64,000 bases of DNA from an uncultured Bacilli bacterium (GCA_934098435.1 CAKOOV010000001.1:62001-126000), one strand, 5' to 3'. Positions 33,311 through 42,975 are shown, counted from the first letter of the stretch. Notes: generated by a model not told the origin, from the sequence alone. Program-made: numbers and translations.

Positions 33311-33943
33311 ATGTTTAATAATTTGAAAAAGTTTATAATAAATAATTATAAGAGTATTATTTGTTTTGTTTGTATAATTTTATTTTTAGCTTTAGCAGAA
33401 AATGTTTTTAATAATGAAATTATGAAAGGTGATGTTATAGGATATCAATTTGTTTCTAATTATTTGATTAAGGATAATGTTACCCCTATTATGAAGGTAA
33501 TTACCTGGTGTGGTAGTGCTATTTGTTTGATATTAGTTTCTTTTTTATCTTTCTTTATTTTTAAAAATAAGAAAACAAGTATTTTTGTATGGATTAATCT
33601 TATTAGTATAACTATCTTAAATCAGGCTTTAAAATTTATTCTTCATAGACCAAGACCTACTGATTTTAGAATTATAGAAGAGAGTGGATATAGTTTTCCT
33701 TCTGGGCATTCTATGGCAAGTATGGCCTTTTATGGATTTTTAATATATTTAATATATAAAAAAATTAATAATAAATATTTAAAATGGGGACTTATTTGTT
33801 TTCTATCTATATTAATTTTATTTATTGGTATTAGTAGAATATACTTAGGTGTTCATTATACTAGTGATGTTTTAGCTGGTTTTCTTATATCTATTGCTTA
33901 TTTAATCTTATTTGTTTCAATTGTAAATAAATTTGATTTGTAG
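33311..33943 (+). CDS. PAP2-family membrane phosphatase
   Basis: 210 residues, about six membrane segments. The phosphatase motifs are complete: KFILHRPRPTD (motif 1, K-x6-RP), SFPSGHSMAS (motif 2) and SRIYLGVHYTSDVLAG (motif 3 with the catalytic His and Asp). It dephosphorylates lipid phosphates outside the membrane; candidates are undecaprenyl pyrophosphate (recycling for the cell wall) or phosphatidyl-glycerophosphate. GGAGG site at 33301-33305. Confidence 0.9.
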   Translation: MFNNLKKFIINNYKSIICFVCIILFLALAENVFNNEIMKGDVIGYQFVSNYLIKDNVTPIMKVITWCGSAICLILVSFLSFFIFKNKKTSIFVWINLISITILNQALKFILHRPRPTDFRIIEESGYSFPSGHSMASMAFYGFLIYLIYKKINNKYLKWGLICFLSILILFIGISRIYLGVHYTSDVLAGFLISIAYLILFVSIVNKFDL

Positions 33944-33990
33944 TATTTACTTATTTATTTTGTGGTATAATTTTAATGGGAGGATATGAT

Positions 33991-34254
33991 ATGAGAGATA
34001 AGAATATACCTTATGAATATGAACCAATTTCTATGTGGGGATATTTTGGATATGAAATATTATTTTCTATTCCTATTATTGGTTTTATAATGTTATTAAT
34101 ATATTCTTTTGGTGGTACTAAAAATATTAATCTTAGAAATTTTGCTAGATCTTACTTTTGTTTGTTTATTATCGCCATGATTATATTCATCATATTTTTT
34201 GTTATTTATGGTACTACATATATTGATAATTATAATGTTCCTAATGCTATATAG
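33991..34254 (+). CDS. Conserved small membrane protein
   Basis: 87 residues with two membrane segments (YEILFSIPIIGFIMLLIYSFGG and SYFCLFIIAMIIFIIFFVIYG). The pattern YEPISMWGYFGYEILFSIP and NLRNFARSYFC recur in small proteins of many gut Bacillota, but no function is known to me. ATG 33991 follows GGGAGGA; an ATG at 33976 lies before the site. It ends in a TATCAACA-stem terminator. Confidence 0.78.
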   Translation: MRDKNIPYEYEPISMWGYFGYEILFSIPIIGFIMLLIYSFGGTKNINLRNFARSYFCLFIIAMIIFIIFFVIYGTTYIDNYNVPNAI

Positions 34255-34261
34255 TTTTTTT

Positions 34262-34290
34262 CTATCAACAGGTATTGTTGATAGATTTTT
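34262..34290 (+). terminator. Terminator (TATCAACA stem)
   Basis: Stem CTATCAACA / TGTTGATAG, loop GGTAT, then ATTTTT. Confidence 0.86.
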
Positions 34291-34333
34291 AATATATAGT
34301 TATAGCTTATATAAATTAGGTATGTTTGATACA

Positions 34334-34390
34334 GCAAGAGGAGACTTTTGGCTCTGAATGCCACTAGTAAGACATTTATGGCTTACAGTG
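34334..34390 (+). repeat. Hairpin element, copy 3 (two hairpins)
   Basis: Hairpin a: GCA-A-GA-GGAG / CTCT-GA-A-TGC, apex ACTTTTGG (34334-34361); inner stem with a G-T wobble, tandem GA/GA loop, one A/A mismatch. Hairpin b: CACT-AG-TAAG / CTTA-C-AGTG, apex ACATTTATGG (34362-34390). The least regular copy; I could not find a third hairpin. It lies 90 bases before the hydrogenase-like gene. Confidence 0.7.
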
Positions 34391-34479
34391 AACGTAAAAA
34401 ATGAAAAGAACTTTTATGTTTTAAAATTATTATTTTAATGATATAATGGTTTATATAAGATTATAAGGACGTTGGTAGT

Positions 34480-35760
34480 ATGAATGATAAAAGAGTAAAT
34501 ATTTCTAAGAATAATCCTTCTATTGTGCTTGATAAGAGTAGATGTGATGAATGCGGAATATGCAAAAATATTTGTAAATTTAATGTTGGTGTTTATGGAT
34601 ATAGTGATTTAAAATATCCTTGTATTAATTGTGGTAGTTGTAGTATTATGTGTCCTAAGAAATGTTTATCTGAGAGAGATGAAACTGATAAGCTTAGAGA
34701 TTATCTACATAGTGATAAAACTATTGTTATGCAAATAGCTCCCGCTGTTAGAGTATCTATTGGTGAAGAATTTGGATATAAAGTTGGTAGTAATGTAATA
34801 GGAAAATTAATTAGTGCTCTTAGATTAATAGGAGCTGATTATGTGTTTGATACTACTTTTGGAGCTGATCTTACTGTAATGGAAGAGGCATATGAATTAG
34901 TAAATAGAATTAAAAATAAAAATAACTTGCCAATGTTTACTAGTTGTTGTCCATCTTGGGTTAAATTTACTGAAATGTTTTATCCTGAATATTTAGATAA
35001 TCTATCTACTTGCAAGAGTCCAATTTTTATGGAAGGAGCTATAATTAAAAATTATTTTAGTGAGATAAAAAAAATTAATAGAGATGATATTATTAGTATT
35101 GCTATTGTACCTTGTACCTCTAAAAAGATGGAGAGACTTATATTTGATGATATTGATTTAGTTATAACGACTAGAGAACTTGCTAAATATTTAAAAGATG
35201 AGAATGTTAAATTTAGTTCTCTTAAAGATAGTAATTTTAATTCTATTATGAATAAGGGTAGTGGTAGTGGAATTATCTTTGGTAGTTCTGGAGGAGTTTT
35301 AGAAGCTACGATGAGAGAAGTTTATAGAATATTAACTGGTAGAAGGCCTTCTAGAAGATTACTTAATTTTAAGGAGATTAGAGGACTTAGTAATATTAAA
35401 GAAGCAAATATTAAAATTAAAGGTATTAATATTAGAGTGGCTTCTATTAATGGTACTGGAGATGCTAGAAAAGTTATTGATAAACTTAAAAATAATGAAG
35501 TATATTATGATTTTATCGAGGTTATGGCTTGTGAAGGTGGTTGCATAGCCGGAGGAGGTCAACCTAGGGTATATCCTAATACACCTGATTTGAAATTAGC
35601 TAGAATGGAGGGACTATATAGTATTGATAAAAGAATGAAAATTAGATGTGCTTCTGATAATGAGGATATTATTAATATTTATACTAATTTTTTAGGTAAA
35701 AGAGATAGTGATACTTGTAAAAAATACTTACATAGAGATTTTAATACTGAAAATAAGTAG
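34480..35760 (+). CDS. [FeFe]-hydrogenase-like protein with two 4Fe-4S clusters
   Basis: 426 residues. Two N-terminal ferredoxin clusters (CDECGICKNIC at 22-32; CINCGSCSIMCPKKC from 48) feed an H-cluster domain whose three signatures retain all metal Cys: TSCCPSW (154-160), PCTSKKME (C212) and MACEGGC-x-AGGGQP (C351, C355). Usual forms are MPCxxKxxE and MACPGGC, so L2 has Val for Met and L3 has Glu for Pro. It would couple ferredoxin oxidation to H2 release in fermentation; the altered loops leave room for a sensory or other role. No HydE, HydF or HydG maturase is in this window. Confidence 0.85.
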   Translation: MNDKRVNISKNNPSIVLDKSRCDECGICKNICKFNVGVYGYSDLKYPCINCGSCSIMCPKKCLSERDETDKLRDYLHSDKTIVMQIAPAVRVSIGEEFGYKVGSNVIGKLISALRLIGADYVFDTTFGADLTVMEEAYELVNRIKNKNNLPMFTSCCPSWVKFTEMFYPEYLDNLSTCKSPIFMEGAIIKNYFSEIKKINRDDIISIAIVPCTSKKMERLIFDDIDLVITTRELAKYLKDENVKFSSLKDSNFNSIMNKGSGSGIIFGSSGGVLEATMREVYRILTGRRPSRRLLNFKEIRGLSNIKEANIKIKGINIRVASINGTGDARKVIDKLKNNEVYYDFIEVMACEGGCIAGGGQPRVYPNTPDLKLARMEGLYSIDKRMKIRCASDNEDIINIYTNFLGKRDSDTCKKYLHRDFNTENK

Positions 35761-35834
35761 TTTTTTGTAATTAGTACTTGCTTTTAAATTGTTTTTTATA
35801 TATAATTAGTTGTGTTATGAAAGGAAGAAGAAAA

Positions 35835-37451
35835 ATGGAAAAAGTATATATATTTGGACATAGAAACCCTGATACTGATAGTGTTACTGCCGCTATTACG
35901 TTATCATATTTAAAGAATAAGCTTGGTATGAATACTATTGCTGCTGTACTTAGTTCTATTAATTTAGAATCTAAATATGCTCTTCAATATTTTAATACTC
36001 CTGAACCTATATTTTTAAATGATGTTAATATTAAGATTAAAGATTTGCGTTATACTAAGAATTATACTATAAGAGAAAATGAATCTATTTATAATGCTTA
36101 TTTTAGAATGAGTAAAGTTGGTATTAGTAAAATACCAGTTGTTGATAAGAATAGAAATTTACTTGGTATTGTTAGTATGAAAGATATTGCTATGGATCAA
36201 TTTTCTTTTAATTATAGTACTGTTCATGCTTCTTATGACAATATATGTGAAGTTATTAAAGGTAAAGAAGTACTTAGATTTGATGATGAAATTATAGGTA
36301 ATTTAAGGGTGGCAGCTTATAAAAGTTCTACTATTATGGAATCTGTTAAACTTGATGATAAAGATATTTTAATTCTTGGTGACAGACATAGTGTTATTGA
36401 GTATGCTGTTAACTCTGGTGTTAAACTTATTGTTATTACTGGCGGTGGTGAAGTTAAAGAAGAACATCTTGCTATTGCTAGAAAAAATAAAGTTAATGTT
36501 ATTTATACTACATTTACTACTTTGGAGACTACTAAAATATTTAGTTTATGTAATAATGTTACTACTATACTAAATACTGATAAAGTTCTATGTGTTAATG
36601 AAAATGATGATATTAATGAATTTATTAAACTTGCTAATAAGACTAGATATAGTTATTATCCTGTTCTTAATAAGAATGATAAATGTATGGGTATTCTTAG
36701 ATTTTCTGATGTTGGTCTTAGTAATAAGAAAAAGGTCATATTAGTTGACCATAATTCTTATGAACAAAGTGCTATTGGACTTGAGGATGCTAATATTTTG
36801 GAAATAATAGATCATCATAATATTGGTACTGTTGGTACTAATATGCCTATTAATTTTAGAAATATGCCAGTTGGTAGTACTAATACTATTATTTATATTT
36901 TATATAAAGAAAATAGAATTGATATTCCTAAGAATATAGCAGGTCTTATGCTTTCTGGTATATTATCTGATACTCTTATTCTTACTAGTCCTACTACTAC
37001 TGATCTTGACAGAGAAGCCGCTGAAAGACTTGGTGAAATTGCTGAGGTTGATTATAAAGTATATGGTTATGATATGATAAGAGCTGGGTCTTCTTTAGAA
37101 GGTATGACCATGGAACAAGTTCTATATAAGGATTATAAGACTTATACTATTAATAATGCTAAGATTGGACTTGGACAAGTTATTACTACTGATATTAAAG
37201 ATGTACTCGATAAGAAGGATGAGTATATTGAACTTCTTAATAAGGTATGTGAACATAATGATTATTTATATGTTTGTTTATTTGTAACTGATATACTTAA
37301 AAACGGAACTTATGTTTTATATAGTGATAGAGCGAAGGAACCACTACAAAATGGATTTAATATTGATAATATCAAGCAAGGTATTTTCTTACGAAATGTT
37401 GTCTCTAGGAAAAAGCAAATACTTCCTGTACTTATGGGGGATAATGAATAA
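35835..37451 (+). CDS. ppaC: Manganese-dependent inorganic pyrophosphatase with CBS domains
   Basis: Family II pyrophosphatase (538 residues). The DHH active site is seen as GHRNPDTDSV (residues 7-16) and EIIDHHNIG; the DHHA2 domain is at the C-terminus (RKKQILPVL). Between them are two CBS domains (VGISKIPVVDKNRNLLGIVS and TRYSYYPVLNKNDKCMGILR) with a DRTGG domain between, so the enzyme should be controlled by adenine nucleotides. It removes pyrophosphate from biosynthesis. Start at ATG 35835, the family N-terminus, with AAAGGAAG upstream. Confidence 0.94.
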   Translation: MEKVYIFGHRNPDTDSVTAAITLSYLKNKLGMNTIAAVLSSINLESKYALQYFNTPEPIFLNDVNIKIKDLRYTKNYTIRENESIYNAYFRMSKVGISKIPVVDKNRNLLGIVSMKDIAMDQFSFNYSTVHASYDNICEVIKGKEVLRFDDEIIGNLRVAAYKSSTIMESVKLDDKDILILGDRHSVIEYAVNSGVKLIVITGGGEVKEEHLAIARKNKVNVIYTTFTTLETTKIFSLCNNVTTILNTDKVLCVNENDDINEFIKLANKTRYSYYPVLNKNDKCMGILRFSDVGLSNKKKVILVDHNSYEQSAIGLEDANILEIIDHHNIGTVGTNMPINFRNMPVGSTNTIIYILYKENRIDIPKNIAGLMLSGILSDTLILTSPTTTDLDREAAERLGEIAEVDYKVYGYDMIRAGSSLEGMTMEQVLYKDYKTYTINNAKIGLGQVITTDIKDVLDKKDEYIELLNKVCEHNDYLYVCLFVTDILKNGTYVLYSDRAKEPLQNGFNIDNIKQGIFLRNVVSRKKQILPVLMGDNE

Positions 37452-37458
37452 AATAAAG

Positions 37459-37486
37459 ATATCAACAGTTTTGTTGATATTTTTTT
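37459..37486 (+). terminator. Terminator of ppaC (TATCAACA stem)
   Basis: Stem ATATCAACA / TGTTGATAT, loop GTTT, then seven T. Confidence 0.88.
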
Positions 37487-37508
37487 ATGTATATTTTTAG
37501 TTTGCTGG

Positions 37509-37537
37509 TTGTTTTTTTTATGGTGGTTTGTTATAAT
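37509..37537 (+). promoter_or_regulatory. Promoter of ackA
   Basis: -35 TTGTTT, 17-base spacer, -10 TATAAT (37532-37537), 22 bases before the ackA start. Confidence 0.6.
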
Positions 37538-37559
37538 ATGGTATGAAAGAGGTGAAATA

Positions 37560-38744
37560 ATGAAAATATTATCTGTAAATGCTGGAAGTAGTTCTTTGAA
37601 ATTTCAATTATATGAAATGCCTGAAGAAGATGTTCTTATTTCTGGTGTATTTGAAAGAATTGGTATAGATAATAGTTTTTATACTATTAAATTAAATGGA
37701 GAAAAGACTAAAAAGGAGGCTGTTTTAAAGAATCATAAGGATGCTTTTGAAATATTGGTTAAAGAATTAATTGATAATAAAGTTATTGAATCTTGTGAAG
37801 AAATTAAAGCTGTTGGTCATAGGACTGTTCAAGGTGGTGAAAAATACGACCATACAGTTGTTATTGATGACTCTGTTATTAATGATATGATTAAATATAA
37901 ACCATTAGCTCCTTTACATAATCCTGCTTCTATTACTGGTATTGAAGCTAGTAAAGAAGTATTCCCAAATGCTCTTCAGACTGCTGTGTTTGACACTGCA
38001 TTTCATGCTACTATGGATAAAGTAAATTATATTTATCCAGTTCCATATGAATGGTATACTGAATATGGTGTTAGAAAATATGGTATGCATGGTACTAGTC
38101 ATAGATATGTTTCTAAAAGAATGAATGAAATATTAGATAGAGATGATACTCGTATTATTACTTGTCATATTGGTAATGGTGGTAGTATTTCTGCCGTTGT
38201 AGATGGTAAATGTGTTGATACTTCAATGGGACTTACACCTAATGCTGGTATTATGATGGGTTCTAGATGTGGAGATATCGACTGTAGTATTATTCCTTAT
38301 ATTATGGAACAAACTGGTATGAGTGCTAAAGAAATGGATACTGCTTTAAATAAAAAGAGTGGTTTACTTGGTGTTAGTGGCGTTAGTAGTGATTCTAGAG
38401 ATATAGAAGATGGTATTAATAATGGTGATGAAAGATGTAAGTTAGCCCAAAAAATGTATGTTAATAGAATTGTTAATTATATTGCTATGTACTATGTTGA
38501 AATGGGTGGCGCTGATGCTATCGTATTTACTGCTGGTGTTGGTGAAAATTCTATTAGTACTAGACGTCAAATTGTTGATAAACTTGGTGCTCTAGGTATT
38601 AAGTTAGATGAAGAGGCTAATAATGTAAGAGGAGAAGAAAGAAAAATTTCTACTGATGATTCTAAAGTTCCTGTTTATATTATTCCTACTGATGAAGAAC
38701 TTATGATTGCTAGGGATACTTATTCAATATTGTTACAAGGATAA
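37560..38744 (+). CDS. ackA: Acetate kinase
   Basis: Makes ATP and acetate from acetyl phosphate, the energy-yielding step of many fermentations. 394 residues with KILSVNAGSSSLKFQLY at the start, the GHRTVQGGEKYDHTVVID loop, catalytic-site MHGTSHRYVS and HIGNGGSISAVVDGK, and FTAGVGENS near the end. ATG 37560 follows GAGGTGA. No pta is next to it. The nrnA gene starts 3 bases after its stop and is probably cotranscribed. Confidence 0.97.
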   Translation: MKILSVNAGSSSLKFQLYEMPEEDVLISGVFERIGIDNSFYTIKLNGEKTKKEAVLKNHKDAFEILVKELIDNKVIESCEEIKAVGHRTVQGGEKYDHTVVIDDSVINDMIKYKPLAPLHNPASITGIEASKEVFPNALQTAVFDTAFHATMDKVNYIYPVPYEWYTEYGVRKYGMHGTSHRYVSKRMNEILDRDDTRIITCHIGNGGSISAVVDGKCVDTSMGLTPNAGIMMGSRCGDIDCSIIPYIMEQTGMSAKEMDTALNKKSGLLGVSGVSSDSRDIEDGINNGDERCKLAQKMYVNRIVNYIAMYYVEMGGADAIVFTAGVGENSISTRRQIVDKLGALGIKLDEEANNVRGEERKISTDDSKVPVYIIPTDEELMIARDTYSILLQG

Positions 38745-38747
38745 TTT

Positions 38748-39695
38748 ATGAATATTTATAAACAAATATTTAAAACTATTAAAAAATATGATACTATCGT
38801 CATTGCTAGACATATAGGTGCTGATCCTGATGCTTTAGGAGCTCAATTTGCTCTTAAGGAAATTATATTAAAGTTATTTCCTAATAAGAAGGTTTATGCT
38901 GTAGGTAATCCCGCTAGTAGATTTAAATTTTTTGGTACTAATGATAAAATAGATAACGTTGACACTACTAAAGGATTATGCATAGTACTTGATACTCCTG
39001 ATATTAAAAGAATTGATGGTGCTAATATTAATAATTTTGAATATGTTATTAAAATTGATCATCATCCTTTTATAGATAAATATGGAAATATAGAATATAT
39101 TGATGATAATGCTTGTAGTACTTGTCAGTTACTTTTAGAATTTGCTTTTACCAATAAAATTGAGTTAAGTAGAGAAATTGGTGAAAGATTATATCTTGGT
39201 ATTGTTGGAGATACTGATAGGTTCTTACATGATTATACTTCTTCAAAAACATTTAGTCTAGTAAATAAACTTATTGATGAAACTAATATTAATTTTACTG
39301 AATTATATAAAATTCTTTATCAAAGACCTATGGTAGAAGTTAGGTTTGAGGGATATATTTATCAAAATATTACTTTAACAGAGAATGGCGTAGCGTACAT
39401 TAAAATTACTGATAAGGTTATGAAGGAATATGGTGTTGATAGTGCCGCTGCTGGAAATATGATTAATGATTTAAAATTTGTTAATGAGATTATTGTATGG
39501 GTATTCTTTTCTGAAGATATTAAGTCTGGACTTATTAGGGCTAATATTAGATCTGTTGGTCCTTATGTTAATGATCTTGCTACTAAATTTGGTGGTGGGG
39601 GACATAAATATGCATCAGGTGTTAAATTAAAAACATGGGAAGATACTGATAAACTAGTAATGGATTTGGATAATCTAGTTAAAAATTGGAAATAA
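38748..39695 (+). CDS. nrnA: DHH-family oligoribonuclease/pAp phosphatase (NrnA type)
   Basis: 315 residues. DHH domain motifs RHIGADPDALGAQ (D-x-D), DTPD, KIDHHPF and GDTDRF are followed by a DHHA1 domain with GGGGHKYASG. In Bacillota this enzyme breaks down nano-RNAs and pAp and some relatives cleave cyclic-dinucleotide products (pApA). Three bases separate it from ackA. Confidence 0.92.
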   Translation: MNIYKQIFKTIKKYDTIVIARHIGADPDALGAQFALKEIILKLFPNKKVYAVGNPASRFKFFGTNDKIDNVDTTKGLCIVLDTPDIKRIDGANINNFEYVIKIDHHPFIDKYGNIEYIDDNACSTCQLLLEFAFTNKIELSREIGERLYLGIVGDTDRFLHDYTSSKTFSLVNKLIDETNINFTELYKILYQRPMVEVRFEGYIYQNITLTENGVAYIKITDKVMKEYGVDSAAAGNMINDLKFVNEIIVWVFFSEDIKSGLIRANIRSVGPYVNDLATKFGGGGHKYASGVKLKTWEDTDKLVMDLDNLVKNWK

Positions 39696-39728
39696 AAGTT
39701 AAGCTTGTTAAAAGTTTGACTTTTTTTT
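39695..39728 (+). terminator. Terminator of ackA-nrnA
   Basis: 12-bp stem AAAGTTAAGCTT / AAGTTTGACTTT with two G-T wobbles, followed by a T run. Confidence 0.75.
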
Positions 39729-39786
39729 GTTTTTGTGCTAGTATATTATTTCAATTAAAAACGAATGACGTTTTAAGGAGGTTTTT

Positions 39787-41352
39787 ATGGATAATTATAG
39801 TGTGATTACTAATGAATTAGAAAAGAATAATAAGTTTACCATGAAATTATATTTTGAGTTAATTGATAAATATGGAAAAGAAAATTTTAATTCTGCTTTT
39901 GATTTAATGATCAATGATAATCCAAGCAAAATGGACGAATTAATCAATAAGTATTATATTGTTTTTATTGATAGGGAATTAGATGGTTTAGAAATTGATA
40001 AAAATACTTATTTTTATCTTGTAGATAAATTTGGTGAAATTAATGTCTTACATTATTTTAAAGAATTATTAACTACTAGTAAAAATTGTAATGCGATAAA
40101 GAAAAAATATTATCATATATATAAATTATTAGATGATGTTGTTTTAACTGATGACTATTTAGATGATGCTAAAGATTATGTAATTAATGATAAAGCTGTT
40201 GATGATACAAAACTTGCTACTAGTACTAGTATTCGTACATATTTATCGGATATTGGCAGAATTGAATTATTTACGCCAGAAGAAGAAAAAAAAGCTTTTG
40301 AATTGTTAAGTAGTGCTAAAAATAATATTGAGATTGCTTTTTTTGATAATGATGGTAATATAGTTTTTTATGATATTGATAATATTATTTTTTCAATTAA
40401 TAATATTAATTTATTAAGAAAAGTTAGGACTATTTATCGAGTTGGATTACTTGATGTAAATAGTAAAAATAAAATTAAAAATTATTTAGATTTAATTGAA
40501 GTTAATGGTATAAATGTTATTGCCGATAAAGATTTTATTGTTAAGAAATTAGGGCTTAATATTGATAATAAGAAAATTATTGATACTGATTTTCTTATTA
40601 ATCAATTAGAACAAATTATACTTTATAGCAAAAGAAAAAAGGATATTGTCGAACATAATACTAGATTGGTTGTGGCCATTTCTAAAAGTTATAGAGCTCC
40701 ATTAAATTCTTTTACCTTACTTGATATAATCCAAGAGGGTAATATTGGTCTTATGCGTGCTGTATATAAATTTGATATTACTAAAGGATATAGATTTTCT
40801 ACTTATGCTAGTTGGTGGATTAGACAAGCTATTACAAGAGCTATATATGAAAAAGGTTCCACTATTAGAATTCCTACTCATGTTAATGAAAAGATTAGGA
40901 TTATTCAAAAAGCAGAATGTGAAATTGAAGAACTAGGAAATTCTAATCCTTCTAATAAGGATATTGCCAAATATTTAAAAATGCCAGTAGATACTGTTAC
41001 TAGTCTTAAAAATTTCTATTCAAGAACTAATCTTGTGGCTTTAGATGCTCCTATTGGAGATGATGAAAATGACACTTTAATAAATTTTATTAGGTCTGAT
41101 TATGATATAGAAAGAGAAACTTATTTGTTGGATTTAAGAAGAAATTTAATGGCTTCTTTAGATGAACTAACTGAAAGAGAAAAAAATGTTTTAATTCATA
41201 GGACTGGTTTTGATGGTAATGATCCTATGACATTAGAAGCAATAGGCGCAAAATACAATCTTACACGTGAAAGAATTAGACAAATTGAAGATAAAGCTTT
41301 AAGAAAATTAAGACATCCTAGTAAATCTAAAAGATTTGTTGATTATCGTTAA
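39787..41352 (+). CDS. Sigma-70 family factor (RpoD-like, primary or close relative)
   Basis: 521 residues. Region 1.2 (TSIRTYLSDIGRIELFTPEEE), region 2 (NTRLVVAISKSYRAP...LLDIIQEGNIGLMRAVYKFD, RFSTYASWWIRQAITRAI), region 3 (STIRIPTHVNEKIR) and region 4 (MTLEAIGAKYNLTRERIRQIEDKALRKLR) are complete. Region 2.1 has a small insertion (RAPLNSF) and an unusual 100-residue spacer with no family match follows region 1.2. Promoters here match TTGACA/TATAAT, as expected for this class. It is probably the housekeeping sigma factor, but dnaG, its usual neighbour, is absent, so a second group is possible. Perfect AAGGAGG site. Confidence 0.88.
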   Translation: MDNYSVITNELEKNNKFTMKLYFELIDKYGKENFNSAFDLMINDNPSKMDELINKYYIVFIDRELDGLEIDKNTYFYLVDKFGEINVLHYFKELLTTSKNCNAIKKKYYHIYKLLDDVVLTDDYLDDAKDYVINDKAVDDTKLATSTSIRTYLSDIGRIELFTPEEEKKAFELLSSAKNNIEIAFFDNDGNIVFYDIDNIIFSINNINLLRKVRTIYRVGLLDVNSKNKIKNYLDLIEVNGINVIADKDFIVKKLGLNIDNKKIIDTDFLINQLEQIILYSKRKKDIVEHNTRLVVAISKSYRAPLNSFTLLDIIQEGNIGLMRAVYKFDITKGYRFSTYASWWIRQAITRAIYEKGSTIRIPTHVNEKIRIIQKAECEIEELGNSNPSNKDIAKYLKMPVDTVTSLKNFYSRTNLVALDAPIGDDENDTLINFIRSDYDIERETYLLDLRRNLMASLDELTEREKNVLIHRTGFDGNDPMTLEAIGAKYNLTRERIRQIEDKALRKLRHPSKSKRFVDYR

Positions 41353-41355
41353 TTT

Positions 41356-41391
41356 AGAAGGTATAAATATTTTATGTTTATACCTTCTTTA
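41356..41391 (+). terminator. Terminator of sigma gene
   Basis: 12-bp perfect stem AGAAGGTATAAA / TTTATACCTTCT with a 9-base loop, followed by TTTA. Confidence 0.82.
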
Positions 41392-41453
41392 TGATATTAT
41401 TTATTTTCAAATGATGATAATCGTGATATAATTAGTATGAAATGAGGGATAGT

Positions 41454-42224
41454 ATGTTAAAAATTAAAAACTTAAATACTACTATTGATGATAAGGTTAT
41501 ATTGAAAAATTTTAACTTAATTATTAACGATGGTGAAACCCATGTTATTATGGGGCCTAATGGTGTTGGTAAGTCTACTTTGTCTAGGATTATTATGGGG
41601 GATAATAATTATAAAGTTATTTCTGGAGAAATTATTTTTAATGGTGATAATTTAATTCCTTTATCAACTGATGAAAGAGCTAAACTTGGTATTTTTCTTG
41701 CTATGCAATATCCTATGGAAATTGATGGTGTATCTAATCAGGATTTTTTGAGAACCGCTATGAGTTCAATTAATAATAAAAGAATTGGTTTATATGATTT
41801 TATATTAAGATGTGAAAATGGTGCTGATGAATTATCTATGAATAAAGAACTTATTCATAGAAGTCTTAATGTTGGCTTTTCTGGTGGTGAAAAAAAGAAA
41901 AATGAGGTATTACAAATTAAATTATTAGAACCTAAATTTATTATCTTAGATGAACTTGATTCAGGTTTGGATATTGATAGTCTTAAAATCGTTGGTATGA
42001 ATATACATAATTATAAAGAAAAACATCCTAATGCTTCTATTCTTATTATTACTCATCATCCTAAAATTCTTGAGTATTTACATCCTGACTATGTACATAT
42101 TATGAATAATGGTACTATTACTATGACTGGTGGTTATGATTTAGCTATAGAAATAGAGAAAAATGGTTACACTGATTATAAAAATAATGCAAATGAATTA
42201 ACAAAGGAAGATAGTAATGAATAA
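41454..42224 (+). CDS. sufC: Fe-S assembly ATPase SufC
   Basis: 256 residues, ABC-type ATPase of the SUF system: Walker A GPNGVGKST, Q-loop AMQYPMEIDGVSNQDF, signature FSGGEKKKNE, Walker B FIILDELDSGLD and H-loop ITHHPKI. The change of the signature to SGGEKK and ELDSGLD (Asp after Glu) are SufC-specific. ATG 41454 follows GAGGG at good spacing. It starts the operon sufC-sufD-sufS-sufU and overlaps sufD by 8 bases. Confidence 0.96.
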   Translation: MLKIKNLNTTIDDKVILKNFNLIINDGETHVIMGPNGVGKSTLSRIIMGDNNYKVISGEIIFNGDNLIPLSTDERAKLGIFLAMQYPMEIDGVSNQDFLRTAMSSINNKRIGLYDFILRCENGADELSMNKELIHRSLNVGFSGGEKKKNEVLQIKLLEPKFIILDELDSGLDIDSLKIVGMNIHNYKEKHPNASILIITHHPKILEYLHPDYVHIMNNGTITMTGGYDLAIEIEKNGYTDYKNNANELTKEDSNE

Positions 42225-42975
42225 AATAAAAGTAGTTAATAATGAAATTATTCCTTGTGAATCTAGCAACGTTATTATTAGCAATAATGAGATTTGTTTT
42301 ATTAATAGTGGTGATTTTTATATTGATTTTATTGATTGTGATAGAGTCAATTTTGATGTTATTATTAATGAAAATATTAGTGTTTCTCTGTTTATATACT
42401 CGAATAATAATTATATTAGTGTTAATAATAATTATAACATTTCTGGAAGTTTAGTAATTAATAAGTTTTATTATAATAATAATACTGATGAAGTTATTAA
42501 TATTAATTTAAATAAAGATAATGCTAGTTTTAAGTATAATTTTTCTAGTATTAGTAATGGTAATGATAAATATATTATTAATATATATCATTTATGTAAG
42601 AATACTTCTAGTGATATATGTAATAGAACTATTGCAAAGAATAATAGTTCTAATATATTTGATATTAATAGTTATGTTGAAAATGGTATTTTAAATACTT
42701 ATTTGAATCAAAAAACTAAGATTATTACTTTAGGAAATTCTGATAATAAAATTAATCCTAATATGTTTATTGGTGAAGCTAGCACTACTGGTATTCATTC
42801 ATCCGCTATTGGGACTATTAATGAAGATGATATATTTTATTTGATGAGTAGGGGTATTAAATATGAAACTGCTGTTAATTTAATTATTAAGGGAATGATT
42901 GTTTCAAATATTAACCCAAATATGGAATATAGAGAAAAGATACTTGAACTTTTAAATGATTTAGGAGGTGAATAA
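42217..42975 (+). CDS. sufD: Short SufB/SufD-family scaffold protein
   Basis: 252 residues, about 60% of a usual SufD (around 430) or SufB (around 465). It has a beta-helix-like repetitive core rich in Asn and Ile and the SufB/D C-terminal block (GEASTTGIHSSAIGTINEDDIFYLMSRGIKYETAVNLIIKGMI) with the conserved His. The N-terminal helical domain is missing. No separate sufB follows the operon, so this may be the sole scaffold partner of SufC, perhaps as a homodimer. The SufD name is by position; it may equally be SufB. Confidence 0.82.
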   Translation: MNKIKVVNNEIIPCESSNVIISNNEICFINSGDFYIDFIDCDRVNFDVIINENISVSLFIYSNNNYISVNNNYNISGSLVINKFYYNNNTDEVININLNKDNASFKYNFSSISNGNDKYIINIYHLCKNTSSDICNRTIAKNNSSNIFDINSYVENGILNTYLNQKTKIITLGNSDNKINPNMFIGEASTTGIHSSAIGTINEDDIFYLMSRGIKYETAVNLIIKGMIVSNINPNMEYREKILELLNDLGGE

